A stretch of 38,081 bases of DNA from the NCBI RefSeq assembly GCF_016428915.1, contig NZ_JAELTP010000054.1:1-38081 (forward strand). Reading direction: 5' to 3'. Source of the DNA: Pandoraea sp. ASV26 (GTDB lineage Bacteria; Pseudomonadota; Gammaproteobacteria; Burkholderiales; Burkholderiaceae). The translations under genes and the position numbers were made by a program. The notes beneath the pieces are model-generated. The model saw only the letters and a list, made by a program, of their open reading frames with translations, did not search any database and was not told the DNA's origin. How positions within the stretch are numbered: position 1 is the first letter of the stretch; every line of letters starts with the position of its first letter. Below are positions 17,327 to 25,945 of this stretch, in pieces.

Positions 17327-18460
17327 ATGACGTCAGCTTTACCTGTCCGATCTGTGCGTTCCGTGCTTTCCGTACGCGCTGCCCGAAGTGCATTCACACT
17401 GGCCATGTTGGCCGCAGCGCTGGCTGGCTGCGCTGGCTCCCCGCCAGGCACCGCCCCGGTGAGTCCTCCGCTGGCAAGCCCCTCGACACCCGCGCCCTCC
17501 ACGCCTCAGGCGCCCGCCGACGCGACGCAAACCGCCGCTGCGCTGCCATGGTGCGTGCAGACCTCGCTGCGCGAGGAAGACGATCTGATGCGCAACTTCG
17601 GCGGCATTCCCGCCGGCGTTCGCCGTATCGAGGAAACGCGCTTCATCGCCAGCTATGACCGCGCCACCGGCAAAGTCGGCCCGCTCGACAACGGCAATCG
17701 CTTCGTGATGGAGTTCGACGCGCAAGGGCATCTGCTCTCGAGCACCGACCGTGGCCGCTATACCTACGACGCCGACGGCCGTCTGCGCAGCATCGACGGC
17801 GCGCCCGTCGACTGGCAGAGCGCCGACGCCTGGATCGTGCGGGGCGCCACACGGCGCGGCACGTGGAAAGAGCAGGTGCGTCAGGAGAGCGACGGTCAAG
17901 TGGAATGGACACGCCGCATCATCGCCTCGCCGAACGGCGCGCATCATCGCCGCCCGGGCAGCCTACAGGCACGTCTGTTCGACGACGAATGCTTCGCGCT
18001 TTCGCGTCAGTGGGAAGCGCCCAACGAAGCGCGTCAGGTGGTCACGGCAGACGGCAAGGTACGCCCCGCACCGAAGGTCGTCTCCTATCGCACGTTCGCA
18101 AGCGTGGAGCGCAAGCCTGACGGCAGCCGCATCGTGCGCGACAACGGCGCAGCCGCGTTCATCGACGGCCAATGGCTCCCGCTGGCATGGGACAACGAGG
18201 TCGCCGAATACTCGCCGCGCCACGAACTGACGCGTGTGACCCGAACCGACGCCGCCACCGGCGAGCGTCACGTGTCCGAGTATCACTACAAGCGCGACAG
18301 CCGCGGCAACATCGTGCGCGTGGTGATCACGTCGCCCGCCGCCCCCGGCGAGAAGGGCGAACGTATCGACCCGTTCGCCAACGTCTTCGTGCGCAAGCTG
18401 ACCTACTTCGATACCTTGCCGACGACGTCGGCAGACAACGGGCTCACGTCGGCAAAGTAA
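17327..18460 (+). CDS. lipoprotein with YD/RHS-like repeats, function unknown
   Basis: A 377-aa predicted lipoprotein. ATG 17327 is chosen because it gives a signal peptide with the lipobox LAGC, followed by a Pro/Ser/Thr-rich linker; the frame extends upstream into unlikely sequence. The mature part contains strand-turn units such as FDAQGHLLSSTDRGRYTYDA and DGRLRSIDG, similar to the Tyr-Asp repeats of RHS proteins, but far too few for a toxin shell. TACAAT at 17288-17293 could be its -10 box. Its last 17 bases overlap the end of the convergent sensor kinase gene. I cannot name a function; an envelope role is likely. Confidence 0.75.
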   Translation: MTSALPVRSVRSVLSVRAARSAFTLAMLAAALAGCAGSPPGTAPVSPPLASPSTPAPSTPQAPADATQTAAALPWCVQTSLREEDDLMRNFGGIPAGVRRIEETRFIASYDRATGKVGPLDNGNRFVMEFDAQGHLLSSTDRGRYTYDADGRLRSIDGAPVDWQSADAWIVRGATRRGTWKEQVRQESDGQVEWTRRIIASPNGAHHRRPGSLQARLFDDECFALSRQWEAPNEARQVVTADGKVRPAPKVVSYRTFASVERKPDGSRIVRDNGAAAFIDGQWLPLAWDNEVAEYSPRHELTRVTRTDAATGERHVSEYHYKRDSRGNIVRVVITSPAAPGEKGERIDPFANVFVRKLTYFDTLPTTSADNGLTSAK

Positions 18461-19943
18461 AGCGGAACGTAGCGCCCTGTCGTGCCTGACCGGCCGTGTC
18501 CACCAGCGTGATGCGCCGGCCGTGCAGTTGCAGGATGCGGTGCACGATGCGCAATCCCAGCCCGCCCTCGCGGCGGGCACCACCCACCGTGAACGGCCGC
18601 TCGAAGAGCCCTTCGCGCGCGCTCTCGGGAATGCCCGGCCCCGTGTCACTTACCTGCACCTCGATTTCCGAACCGACCGGCGCCACCGCCACCGTGATCT
18701 CGCCACCCGACGGCGTATAACGCAGCGCGTTATCGAGCAGGTTCGTGAATACCCGTTCGATCAGGCCAAGATCGGCGCGTGCGACCGGAATCTGCGGCGC
18801 GAGCCGTGCACGCAACGCCACCCCGCGCGACTCGGCGCTCAACTCGAATTTCTGGAAGACGTCCTGTATCAGATCCGTCACGGAGAACGGCTCGGCCTCG
18901 GGCTGCACGAAGCCATGCTCGAGACGCGCCAACTCAAACAGCGACTGCGCCAGCGAGCCGACCTTGCGGCTCTGGTCCAGCGCGATGCCCAGATAGCGAC
19001 GTCGCTCGGCGGGCGTGAGCGTGGCGTCCTTGAGCGAGAGCGTTTCGAGATAGCCGTGCAGCGACGACAGCGGCGTGCGCAAGTCGTGCGAGATGTTGGC
19101 GATGAGTTCGCGCCGCTCCTGATCCTGACGCGTGAGCGTGCGCCATTGCGTGCCCAGTCGCTCGACCATCTGCCGGAAGGCCCGCTCCAGCACCACGATC
19201 TCGTCGCTCGGACGCGCCTGCTGCGCCGCCGGCTCATCGGCTGACACCGCCGGCAGTGGCGGCATCGGCGCTGCGTCGATATCGAATTCGCGTACGGCAT
19301 CCGTCAACCGCCGCAGCGGCCGGGTGATGAGCGCGAACGCAGCCAGACCGGCGATCAGGCACAGCGCCGCCACCAAGCCGATGGACCACAGCGCCGTATT
19401 GAGCGCAGCGCTCGTTGCGCCGCGCTCGGCGAATCGGTCGTGCGCCTCGCCCAGCAACACCACGTAGACGTATCCGACCTCCCGCCCGTCCACACGCAGC
19501 GGCGCGGCACTGAACACCTTGCGAACGTCGGCGTTACGCGGATCATCGCCGTAGATCGGCAGTGACTCGCCGTCGAGCAACCGGTGCACGGGCGCCAGAT
19601 CGACCTGCATGCGCCGCAAATGCCCTTCGGGTGCGGCGTGACCGGTGATGCGCCCCTGCGTGTCGAGCAAATAGACCTCGACGCTCGGATTCACGACCAT
19701 CAACTGACCGAACAGACGCCGCACGGCATCGGGCTTCATGCCGTTTGCGTCCATGAGTTGCGCGTTAGCGGCAATGTGCTCCGCGAGCCCGCGCGAGAGT
19801 CCCTGAATCACTTCGGCTTCGTGCGCGCGATTGGCACGCACCTGCATCCAGGCCGAGGTGCCGCAGCACACCAGCAGCAGTACCGCAAAGACCAGTGACA
19901 GGCGCTGGGTCAGGCTCAGGTTGAGATTCCAGCGGCGCATCAT
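18444..19943 (-). CDS. two-component sensor histidine kinase
   Basis: A 499-aa membrane kinase. Start at 19943: its ATG shares bases with the TGA of the upstream regulator gene (ATGA). TM1 is about residues 14-33, a periplasmic sensor follows (34-184), TM2 about 185-206, then HAMP, the H-box ELIANISHDLRTPLSS (His286), the N-box (NLLDNALRYTPSGG) and G-boxes (DTGPGIPESA, GGLGLRIVHRI). The sensor has no cysteine but several methionines (64, 69, 82, 112). The pair is transcribed away from the msrB-dipZ-msrA genes, which makes it a candidate sensor of periplasmic oxidation, by analogy with HprRS/YedWV and MsrPQ in E. coli. It could equally serve the neighbouring efflux operon. Confidence 0.93.
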   Translation of the reverse strand: MMRRWNLNLSLTQRLSLVFAVLLLVCCGTSAWMQVRANRAHEAEVIQGLSRGLAEHIAANAQLMDANGMKPDAVRRLFGQLMVVNPSVEVYLLDTQGRITGHAAPEGHLRRMQVDLAPVHRLLDGESLPIYGDDPRNADVRKVFSAAPLRVDGREVGYVYVVLLGEAHDRFAERGATSAALNTALWSIGLVAALCLIAGLAAFALITRPLRRLTDAVREFDIDAAPMPPLPAVSADEPAAQQARPSDEIVVLERAFRQMVERLGTQWRTLTRQDQERRELIANISHDLRTPLSSLHGYLETLSLKDATLTPAERRRYLGIALDQSRKVGSLAQSLFELARLEHGFVQPEAEPFSVTDLIQDVFQKFELSAESRGVALRARLAPQIPVARADLGLIERVFTNLLDNALRYTPSGGEITVAVAPVGSEIEVQVSDTGPGIPESAREGLFERPFTVGGARREGGLGLRIVHRILQLHGRRITLVDTAGQARQGATFRFTLPT

Positions 19944-20683
19944 GCGGCTCCTGCGTCGGCGCTCTGACCGTCCGGTCCGCCATCGGGCGCGAACTTGTAA
20001 CCCCGCCCCCAGACCGTGAGAATGCGCGTCGGCTGCGCCGGATCCGCCTCGATTTTGGCTCGCAGGCGATTGATGTGCGTATTGACGGTGTGTTCGTAAC
20101 CCTCGTGCTGGTAGCCCCACACGGCATTGAGCAGATCCATGCGCGAGAACACCTTGCCCGGCTGACGGGCGAAGAAGTACAGGAGATCGAACTCGCGCGG
20201 TGTGAGATCGAGTTGCTTGCCGCTCAACGACGCCTCACGGGCAATCGGATCGATGAACAGCCCGGCGATCGCCAGACTGCCCGCTTCCATGCGGGCGTTG
20301 CGCGCCAACGCATCGACCCGCCGCATGAGCGCCTTGACCCGTGCCACCAACTCGAGCACCGAAAACGGTTTGGCCAGATAGTCGTCCGCGCCCAGTTCCA
20401 GCCCGAGAATGCGGTGCACCTCACTGGAGCGGGCACTGGTGATGATGATGGGCGTGTAGCGAGTCATCTGCCGCGCCCGGCGGCAGATTTCCAGGCCGTC
20501 GACGCCCGGCAGCATCAGATCGAGAATCAGGGCGTCCCACCCGCCCTCGGATAACCGGCGCAGGCCCTCGTCGCCGTCGGCGCAATGCACGACTTCGAAT
20601 CGCTCATCGCGCAGATGCAGCGTGAGCAGGTCGGCGATATGCACGTCGTCTTCGACGAGCAAAACACGGCGCGGTGATTCCAT
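19940..20683 (-). CDS. OmpR-family response regulator
   Basis: A 247-aa two-component response regulator. The receiver domain carries VLLVEDDVHIADLLTLHL, the phosphorylated Asp55 in LILDLMLPG, the Thr/Ser and Lys residues in IIITSARSS and YLAKPFSVLEL, and the C-terminal winged helix ends VWGRGYKF. I start at Met 20683 (MESPRRVLLVED), as the domain begins at once; an upstream ATG at 20743 adds 20 residues without homology. Its stop overlaps the kinase start, giving coupled translation. The promoter must lie in the 240-base divergent spacer shared with msrB, where palindromes TCACA-N3-TGTGA (20736-20748) and TCACG-N15-CGTGA (20753-20777) occur. Confidence 0.95.
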   Translation of the reverse strand: MESPRRVLLVEDDVHIADLLTLHLRDERFEVVHCADGDEGLRRLSEGGWDALILDLMLPGVDGLEICRRARQMTRYTPIIITSARSSEVHRILGLELGADDYLAKPFSVLELVARVKALMRRVDALARNARMEAGSLAIAGLFIDPIAREASLSGKQLDLTPREFDLLYFFARQPGKVFSRMDLLNAVWGYQHEGYEHTVNTHINRLRAKIEADPAQPTRILTVWGRGYKFAPDGGPDGQSADAGAA

Positions 20684-20735
20684 CGAGGGGACAACTCCCG
20701 GGAAAGTGGGTCTTGGAGCCCCCATTGTGCGCAGT

Positions 20736-20777
20736 TCACACACTGTGAGGTATCACGAATTGTTTAATTTTACGTGA
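20736..20777. promoter_or_regulatory. paired dyads in the divergent TCS/msrB spacer
   Basis: TCACA-CAC-TGTGA (20736-20748) and TCACG-N15-CGTGA (20753-20777) lie next to each other around an AT-rich core (AATTGTTTAATTTTA). They sit between divergent genes for a response regulator and an exported MsrB and are plausible binding sites for the response regulator or another factor. Unproven. Confidence 0.4.
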
Positions 20778-20923
20778 GGACTTTGCCATCGCTGGCGCAC
20801 TACGCTTGAGTTATCGATCCGGCGCGGACCCATGCTGTGCCGCACTACCGCCGCTCCGCTCCCCTAAACACGGGACGGCGGGGCCAGCCCCGCGCCGGAT
20901 CGGCCTACTGAGCGGAGGATGTC

Positions 20924-21532
20924 ATGAGTTTGTCCGAAAACGATACGCGCCCCCAACCCGAGCTGCCTGAGCCGTCCCGGCCCCGCCGTTCGGCGGCAAT
21001 CGCCAGCCCGATGCCGTCGCGCCGTGTGTTCCTGCTGAGCGCCACCGCTGCCGCGGCTGCCGTCGCCACCGGGCTGGTGCCGCGGCTCGTGCGCCCGGCA
21101 CTGGCCGACGACGCCCGCCGCGCCAACGCGCCCGAGCACTTCGAGGTCGCCTACAGCGACGCCGAGTGGCGCAAGCGCCTGACGCCCGGTCAGTACGAAA
21201 TCCTGCGTCAGGCGGGCACCGAGCGTCCCTATTCGAGCCCGCTCAACGACGAACACCGTGCCGGCACCTTCCTGTGCGCCGGTTGCGCGCTGCCGGTCTT
21301 CTCGTCACGCACGAAATTCGACAGTCATACCGGCTGGCCGAGCTTCTGGACGCCGCTCGAGCATGCCGTCGGCACGCACACCGACACGACCTTCGGCATG
21401 GCTCGCACCGAAGTCCATTGCCGGCGCTGCGGCGGCCATCTGGGCCACGTGTTCGACGATGGCCCGAAGCCGACCGGCCTGCGCTACTGCATGAACGGCC
21501 TTGCCATGACCTTCAATCCGCAAGCGGCCTGA
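20924..21532 (+). CDS. msrB: Tat-exported methionine-R-sulfoxide reductase MsrB
   Basis: Reduces the R form of methionine sulfoxide in proteins, here outside the cytoplasm. The N-terminus has a twin-arginine motif (SRRVFLL, residues 32-38), a hydrophobic stretch and a cleavage region (PALADD). The MsrB fold follows (residues about 80-200) with the four zinc cysteines CAGC (118, 121) and CRRC (166, 169) and the catalytic Cys189 in RYCMNGLAMTF. The resolving Cys position reads DSHTGWPSF, without a cysteine; all five cysteines are accounted for, so this is a single-catalytic-Cys enzyme that needs an outside thiol donor. The next gene, dipZ-like, could provide it. GGAGG precedes ATG 20924. Confidence 0.95.
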   Translation: MSLSENDTRPQPELPEPSRPRRSAAIASPMPSRRVFLLSATAAAAAVATGLVPRLVRPALADDARRANAPEHFEVAYSDAEWRKRLTPGQYEILRQAGTERPYSSPLNDEHRAGTFLCAGCALPVFSSRTKFDSHTGWPSFWTPLEHAVGTHTDTTFGMARTEVHCRRCGGHLGHVFDDGPKPTGLRYCMNGLAMTFNPQAA

Positions 21533-21544
21533 TCTTTATACGCG

Positions 21545-21584
21545 GGCTAGGGCTGGCTGAGGCTGGCTAGGGCTGGCTGGCTCA
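21545..21584 (+). repeat. short GGCTAGGGCTGGCT direct repeat
   Basis: GGCTAGGGCTGGCT occurs at 21545-21558 and again at 21565-21578, in a 20-base period, with further GGCT units around. It lies between msrB and the dipZ-like gene and codes for nothing visible. Confidence 0.6.
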
Positions 21585-21764
21585 AGCTGTTTTTACGCGC
21601 TGACGTTTGCGCGCGGATTTTGACGTTTTTGCGTCCTCTAGCCGACGCAATCCGTAATAGAGCTAAACCCAAGAGCTAACTCGCCCGGTCGCCGGCCCCC
21701 AATCACCGGCACCGCATCACAATCCGCTTCGCCCGGCTTTCGGGTGTTGCGCCAGGAGCACTTC

Positions 21765-23648
21765 ATGACCTTGCTTATCCTTGCCTATCTCGGCGGGATT
21801 CTGACAATCGTCAGCCCATGCATTCTGCCGGTGCTGCCGTTCGTCTTCTCGCGTGCCGGCCAATCCTTCTCGCGCAGCGTGCTGCCCATGCTCGCCGGCA
21901 TGGTGCTGATGTTCGCGCTGGTGGCAACGCTCGCTGCCGTGGGCGGTAGCTGGGTCGTGCAGGCGAATCAGTACGGCCGCTGGCTCGCGCTCGCGCTGGT
22001 GGCCCTCTTCGGTGCAACGCTGCTTTTCCCAAAGCTCGCCGAACGGCTCACGCACCCGCTCGTCTCGCTGGGCGATCGTCTGTCGCAGTCTGCGCAAGGT
22101 GACGGCACCGCCACCGGCGGCGCAGCCACGGGCCCTCGCCCCGGCGCATCGTTCCTGCTCGGCATTGCCACCGGTCTGCTCTGGGCGCCGTGCGCCGGCC
22201 CGATCCTCGGTCTGGTGCTCACAGGCGCTGCGCTGCAAGGCGCCAGTGTCGGCACCACGCTGCTGCTGGTCGCCTATGCGGCCGGGGCAGCCACCTCGCT
22301 CGCCCTCGCGCTGCTCGTGGGCGGACGCGTCTTCTCCGCCATGAAGCGCTCGCTCGGCGCGGGTGAATGGATTCGCCGCGCGCTCGGTGGCCTGATGCTC
22401 GCTGGCGTTGCCGCCATCGCGTTCGGTCTGGATACCGGCGTACTCGCGCAGATCTCGACGGCATCCACAGGCGGGATCGAGCAAAAGCTCGTGGAACAGC
22501 TTGGCGCGCGCCGCAATGCTGCTGCCAATGGCATCAATAGCACTAACGGCACTAATGGCACCAATGCCGATAGTGCGGCACAGAACGCCCCGGCTGCCGA
22601 TCAGGCCAATGCGGGCGGCCCGGCCATGACCGCCACCAACAGTGCGATGATGCGCGCCGCCGTCGATGCTCCCGCCCCGCTGCCGGTCGAAGGCCAGTTG
22701 CCCTCGCTCGACGGTGCGGTGCAATGGCTGAACTCGCCGCCGCTCACGGCGCAAGCGTTGCGCGGCAAGGTCGTGCTCGTCGACTTCTGGACTTACTCCT
22801 GCATCAACTGCCTGCGCACGCTGCCGTATGTGAAAGCGTGGGCACAGAAGTATCGCGATCAGGGTCTGGTCGTCATCGGTGTGCATGCCCCCGAGTTCGC
22901 GTTCGAGCGTGATATCGGCAACGTGAAGAAGGCCGTGCACGATCTGGGCGTCGACTACCCGGTGGCCATCGACAACAACTTCGCCATCTGGCGCGGCTTC
23001 AACAATCAGTACTGGCCGGCGCACTACTTCATCGACGCCGAGGGCCGCGTTCGCTACCACCACTTCGGCGAAGGCAATTACGCAGAATCGGAACGTGTGA
23101 TCCAGCAACTGCTGCGCGAAGCCGGTGCCAAGCAGGTCGCGGGCGGTATTGCCGACGTGCAGGCCAATGGCATCCAGCAAGCCGCCGACATGCGCGACGT
23201 CGCTTCGCCGGAGACCTATGTCGGCTACGAACGCGCCGAGAACTTCGCCTCCCCTGGCGGCGCCGTGCGCGATCAGGTCAGTGACTATCGTGCCCCGTCG
23301 ATGCCGTCGCTCAACAACTGGGGACTGGCCGGTGGCTGGCGCGTCGGGTCGGAACAGGCCACGGCAACGCAGGCCGGTGCCCGCATCGTCTACCGCTTCC
23401 ATGCCCGTGACCTGCACCTCGTGCTCGGCCCGGACGCCAGCGGCAAACCCGTGCGCTTTCGCGTGACGGTCGACGGTCAGCCGCCCGGCGACGCCCATGG
23501 CACCGACGTCGCAGCCGACGGCAGCGGCAAAGTGACCTCGCAACGCCTGTATCAGTTGGTGCGTCAGTCGGGCGATGTGCGCGACCGCACGTTCGCCATC
23601 GAGTTTCTCGATCCGGGTGTGTCCGCCTACGCCTTTACGTTCGGTTGA
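21765..23648 (+). CDS. DipZ-like CcdA-thioredoxin fusion (periplasmic reductant conduit)
   Basis: A 627-aa membrane protein that should carry electrons from cytoplasmic thioredoxin to a periplasmic thioredoxin-like domain. Residues 1-230 form the CcdA/DsbD transmembrane unit with its two redox cysteines (SPCILPVLP, Cys19; WAPCAGPILG, Cys143). After a linker of Asn-Gly-Thr repeats (255-268) comes a TlpA/thioredoxin domain (about 308-455) with WTYSCINCL (Cys346/Cys349), then a cysteine-free beta-rich C-terminal domain. No other cysteines are present. The layout matches mycobacterial DipZ rather than DsbD, which has its Ig-like domain first. ATG 21765 has AGGAG 6 bases upstream. It lies between msrB and msrA, so Msr recycling is the likely task. 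Confidence 0.93.
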   Translation: MTLLILAYLGGILTIVSPCILPVLPFVFSRAGQSFSRSVLPMLAGMVLMFALVATLAAVGGSWVVQANQYGRWLALALVALFGATLLFPKLAERLTHPLVSLGDRLSQSAQGDGTATGGAATGPRPGASFLLGIATGLLWAPCAGPILGLVLTGAALQGASVGTTLLLVAYAAGAATSLALALLVGGRVFSAMKRSLGAGEWIRRALGGLMLAGVAAIAFGLDTGVLAQISTASTGGIEQKLVEQLGARRNAAANGINSTNGTNGTNADSAAQNAPAADQANAGGPAMTATNSAMMRAAVDAPAPLPVEGQLPSLDGAVQWLNSPPLTAQALRGKVVLVDFWTYSCINCLRTLPYVKAWAQKYRDQGLVVIGVHAPEFAFERDIGNVKKAVHDLGVDYPVAIDNNFAIWRGFNNQYWPAHYFIDAEGRVRYHHFGEGNYAESERVIQQLLREAGAKQVAGGIADVQANGIQQAADMRDVASPETYVGYERAENFASPGGAVRDQVSDYRAPSMPSLNNWGLAGGWRVGSEQATATQAGARIVYRFHARDLHLVLGPDASGKPVRFRVTVDGQPPGDAHGTDVAADGSGKVTSQRLYQLVRQSGDVRDRTFAIEFLDPGVSAYAFTFG

Positions 23649-23817
23649 GTCCGCATGCGCGGGATAGCCCGCTCACGACCTGTCGCCAACCATCACGGAC
23701 CATCACGAAGCTTCGCGAACCCGTAAGAAACACCAAGCCCCCGTACCTGATAAGCACTCGTACCGAATCTCAATTGCCTCTGCTACCGAGGCGTCCACGG
23801 ACGCCGGGAGTTTTCAA

Positions 23818-24609
23818 ATGACCCAATTCGATCCGCATCATCCGTCGCAAGCCCATGGCGATACGTCGCCATCATCGTCGCGTCGCGCGTCGCCAGCCTC
23901 GCGCGTACGACGCGTGCTGCTCGGCGCTGCCGCAGCCGCCGCCGGGGTACTCGTGTGGCAAGTCGGCGCCTACGCGTTCGGTGGCGCCGAGGCGGCTGTC
24001 GTCATCGCCGCCCCCAAGGTCGACGAGCCCGTCACGGGCGCCCGCACCGAAACCGCCGTGTTCGCCGGCGGTTGCTTCTGGGGGGTGCAAGGCGTATTCC
24101 AGCACGTGAAAGGCGTGACGAAGGCCGTGTCCGGCTACGCAGGCGGTGCCGCGAAGACCGCCGATTACGAAACCGTCAGCGGGGGCGCAACGGGCCACGC
24201 CGAATCGGTGGAAGTGACGTTCGATCCGCAGCAGGTGTCCTACGGCAAGCTGCTCCAGATCTACTTCTCCGTGGCGCACAACCCGACCGAGCTGAACCGT
24301 CAAGGGCCCGACAGCGGCACGCAGTATCGCTCCGCAGTGTTCCCGATGAACGAAGCGCAACGCAGCGTCGCCACCGCATACATCGCCCAGCTCGACGCCT
24401 CGCACGCCTACAGCAAGCCCATCGTGACCAAGGTTGAGAAGTACACGGGGTTCTACGCTGCCGAGACCTATCATCAGGACTTCCTGACCGAGCACCCGAC
24501 GTATCCGTACATCGTTATCAACGATCTGCCGAAGGTGAACGATCTGAAGCGTCTGTTCCCCTCGTTGTATCGCGACACGCCCGTGCTCGTGAAGACGGCG
24601 TCGAAGTAA
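23818..24609 (+). CDS. msrA: membrane-anchored methionine-S-sulfoxide reductase MsrA
   Basis: Reduces the S form of methionine sulfoxide. Residues about 31-54 form a hydrophobic anchor or signal after a basic N-terminus, so the enzyme is outside the cytoplasm like the MsrB three genes back. The MsrA domain runs from residue 78 with FAGGCFWGVQGVF (catalytic Cys86), GYAGG, GHAESVEV, and YHQDFLTEHP. Cys86 is the only cysteine in the 263-aa protein; the C-terminal resolving cysteines of many MsrAs are missing. Turnover must therefore rely on a partner dithiol, plausibly the DipZ-like protein. GGGAG precedes ATG 23818. It is 169 bases after the dipZ-like gene, so it may have its own promoter. Confidence 0.95.
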   Translation: MTQFDPHHPSQAHGDTSPSSSRRASPASRVRRVLLGAAAAAAGVLVWQVGAYAFGGAEAAVVIAAPKVDEPVTGARTETAVFAGGCFWGVQGVFQHVKGVTKAVSGYAGGAAKTADYETVSGGATGHAESVEVTFDPQQVSYGKLLQIYFSVAHNPTELNRQGPDSGTQYRSAVFPMNEAQRSVATAYIAQLDASHAYSKPIVTKVEKYTGFYAAETYHQDFLTEHPTYPYIVINDLPKVNDLKRLFPSLYRDTPVLVKTASK

Positions 24610-24678
24610 CGCATCCGCTGCGGCGAAGGCGACAGGCGCTCACTTGCCCGTCAGCCCTCGCCGCCGCCGAACGCTCCG

Positions 24679-25053
24679 TCACCGGCTCTCGGCGAGCTTG
24701 TACACGCGCAGCCGATGACCGTCGAGGTCAGACGCCACGAACGTGCGGCCGAAGTCCATCGTCGTTGGCGCCTGCACGATGGTGATACCCCGCGCGCTCC
24801 AGGCTTCCCACGTTGCATCCACGTGCGCATCGGACGCCACCGGCATCACGACTTCGCTGCCCCCCGGCGGCGCGATCACGGTCGGCGCCACGGCATAGCG
24901 CGCCCACAGCCCGAGCTTCATGCCCGACGGAAATGCGAACAACGCAAATCCTGGCGACGCCTCGACCGGCTCCAGGTCGAACAGATCGGCATAAAACGCC
25001 GCACTCTCAGGGGGACTCGCAACATACAGATTGACCATGTTCGGATGCAGCAT
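24679..25053 (-). CDS. VOC-family (glyoxalase/bleomycin-resistance fold) protein
   Basis: A 124-aa protein with the paired beta-alpha-beta-beta-beta units of the VOC superfamily: MVNLYVASPPESAAFYADLF, then FALFAFPSGMKLGLWAR and GRTFVASDLDGHRLRVY. The sequence resembles drug-sequestering members (phenazine-binding EhpR-like), but substrate cannot be told. I start at 25053, where AAGGAG lies 7 bases upstream; the longer frame to 25197 has no such site. It follows the WYL regulator on the same strand with a 162-base gap holding a TGACA-N5-TGACA direct repeat, so the regulator may control it. Confidence 0.88.
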   Translation of the reverse strand: MLHPNMVNLYVASPPESAAFYADLFDLEPVEASPGFALFAFPSGMKLGLWARYAVAPTVIAPPGGSEVVMPVASDAHVDATWEAWSARGITIVQAPTTMDFGRTFVASDLDGHRLRVYKLAESR

Positions 25054-25215
25054 GACTAGCTCCTTTCGATTGTTATGCATGACATGCCGCCACGTCGGCG
25101 CTCCGAATTTCCGGTGCCGCCGTGCGCTGTCATGGATGCCATCGTACGAAGGGATGCTGTCAGTTTTTGTCAGCAGTCGAATGTCTGTTTGAGACACCGT
25201 GAAGCGCGTTGCGAA

Positions 25216-25899
25216 TCACTGTATTCCAGTGGTTTCGCGCCACATCCTGAGCAACGTGCGTCGCCCGCGCGGGTAGCGTGTTTGGGTCACGGTCATCGCT
25301 TCGATGCGGTCGGCGCGGAAGTGGCGAAAGCCGTCACGCAGCTCGCACCACGCCACGATCATGCGTACGCGCTCGAAGAAGCCCAGTGCGAACGGCCAGA
25401 TGACTCGCTCGGACACCCGGCCCGCTTCGTCCCGGTAGGACAACTGAAGTTTGCGCTCGGCGCGAATGGCCTCGCGAATGACGGTCAGGTCGACGAGCAT
25501 CGGCGGCAGCGGATCGCCCGGCCCGATGAGCAGCGTCGACGCCTCAAGCGACGTGCGCAGATCCGAAGGAAGCACCGCCGCGATCTTGGCCAACGCATTC
25601 GCCGCAGCCTCGGCCAGCGCGCCGTCGGTGCGTTTGGCCACCCAGCGCGAGCCCAGCACGATCGCCTCGATTTCCTCCTCCGAGAACATCAGCGGCGGCA
25701 GCATGAAACCCGGCTTGAGCACATAGCCCAGCCCCGGCGCGCCTTCGATGTGCGCGCCCTGCGCCTGCAACACGGCAATGTCCCGGTAGAGCGTGCGCAG
25801 GCTCACGCCAAGCGCATCGGCCAGCGTCGCACCCGCCACCGGGTAACGGTGACGGCGCAGCAACTGCATCAGAGAGAAGAGACGTTGTGTGCGGGACAT
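25216..25899 (-). CDS. YafY-type HTH/WYL transcriptional regulator
   Basis: A 227-aa DeoR-like regulator. The N-terminal helix-turn-helix (RTQRLFSLMQLLRRHRYPVA, then LGVSLRTLYRDIAVL) is followed by a WYL domain (residues about 135-220), which binds small ligands or nucleic acid, seen in LSYRDEAGRVSERVIWPFAL and FRADRIEAM. Such proteins are often paired with a VOC-family gene, as here. It lies tail to head with the VOC gene and 46 bases from the end of the cytochrome c gene on the same strand. Confidence 0.92.
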   Translation of the reverse strand: MSRTQRLFSLMQLLRRHRYPVAGATLADALGVSLRTLYRDIAVLQAQGAHIEGAPGLGYVLKPGFMLPPLMFSEEEIEAIVLGSRWVAKRTDGALAEAAANALAKIAAVLPSDLRTSLEASTLLIGPGDPLPPMLVDLTVIREAIRAERKLQLSYRDEAGRVSERVIWPFALGFFERVRMIVAWCELRDGFRHFRADRIEAMTVTQTRYPRGRRTLLRMWRETTGIQ

Positions 25900-25945
25900 G
25901 GCGCGTCATTATGCGCCATGCCGTCGCACAGGGTGCGGCGTCAGA

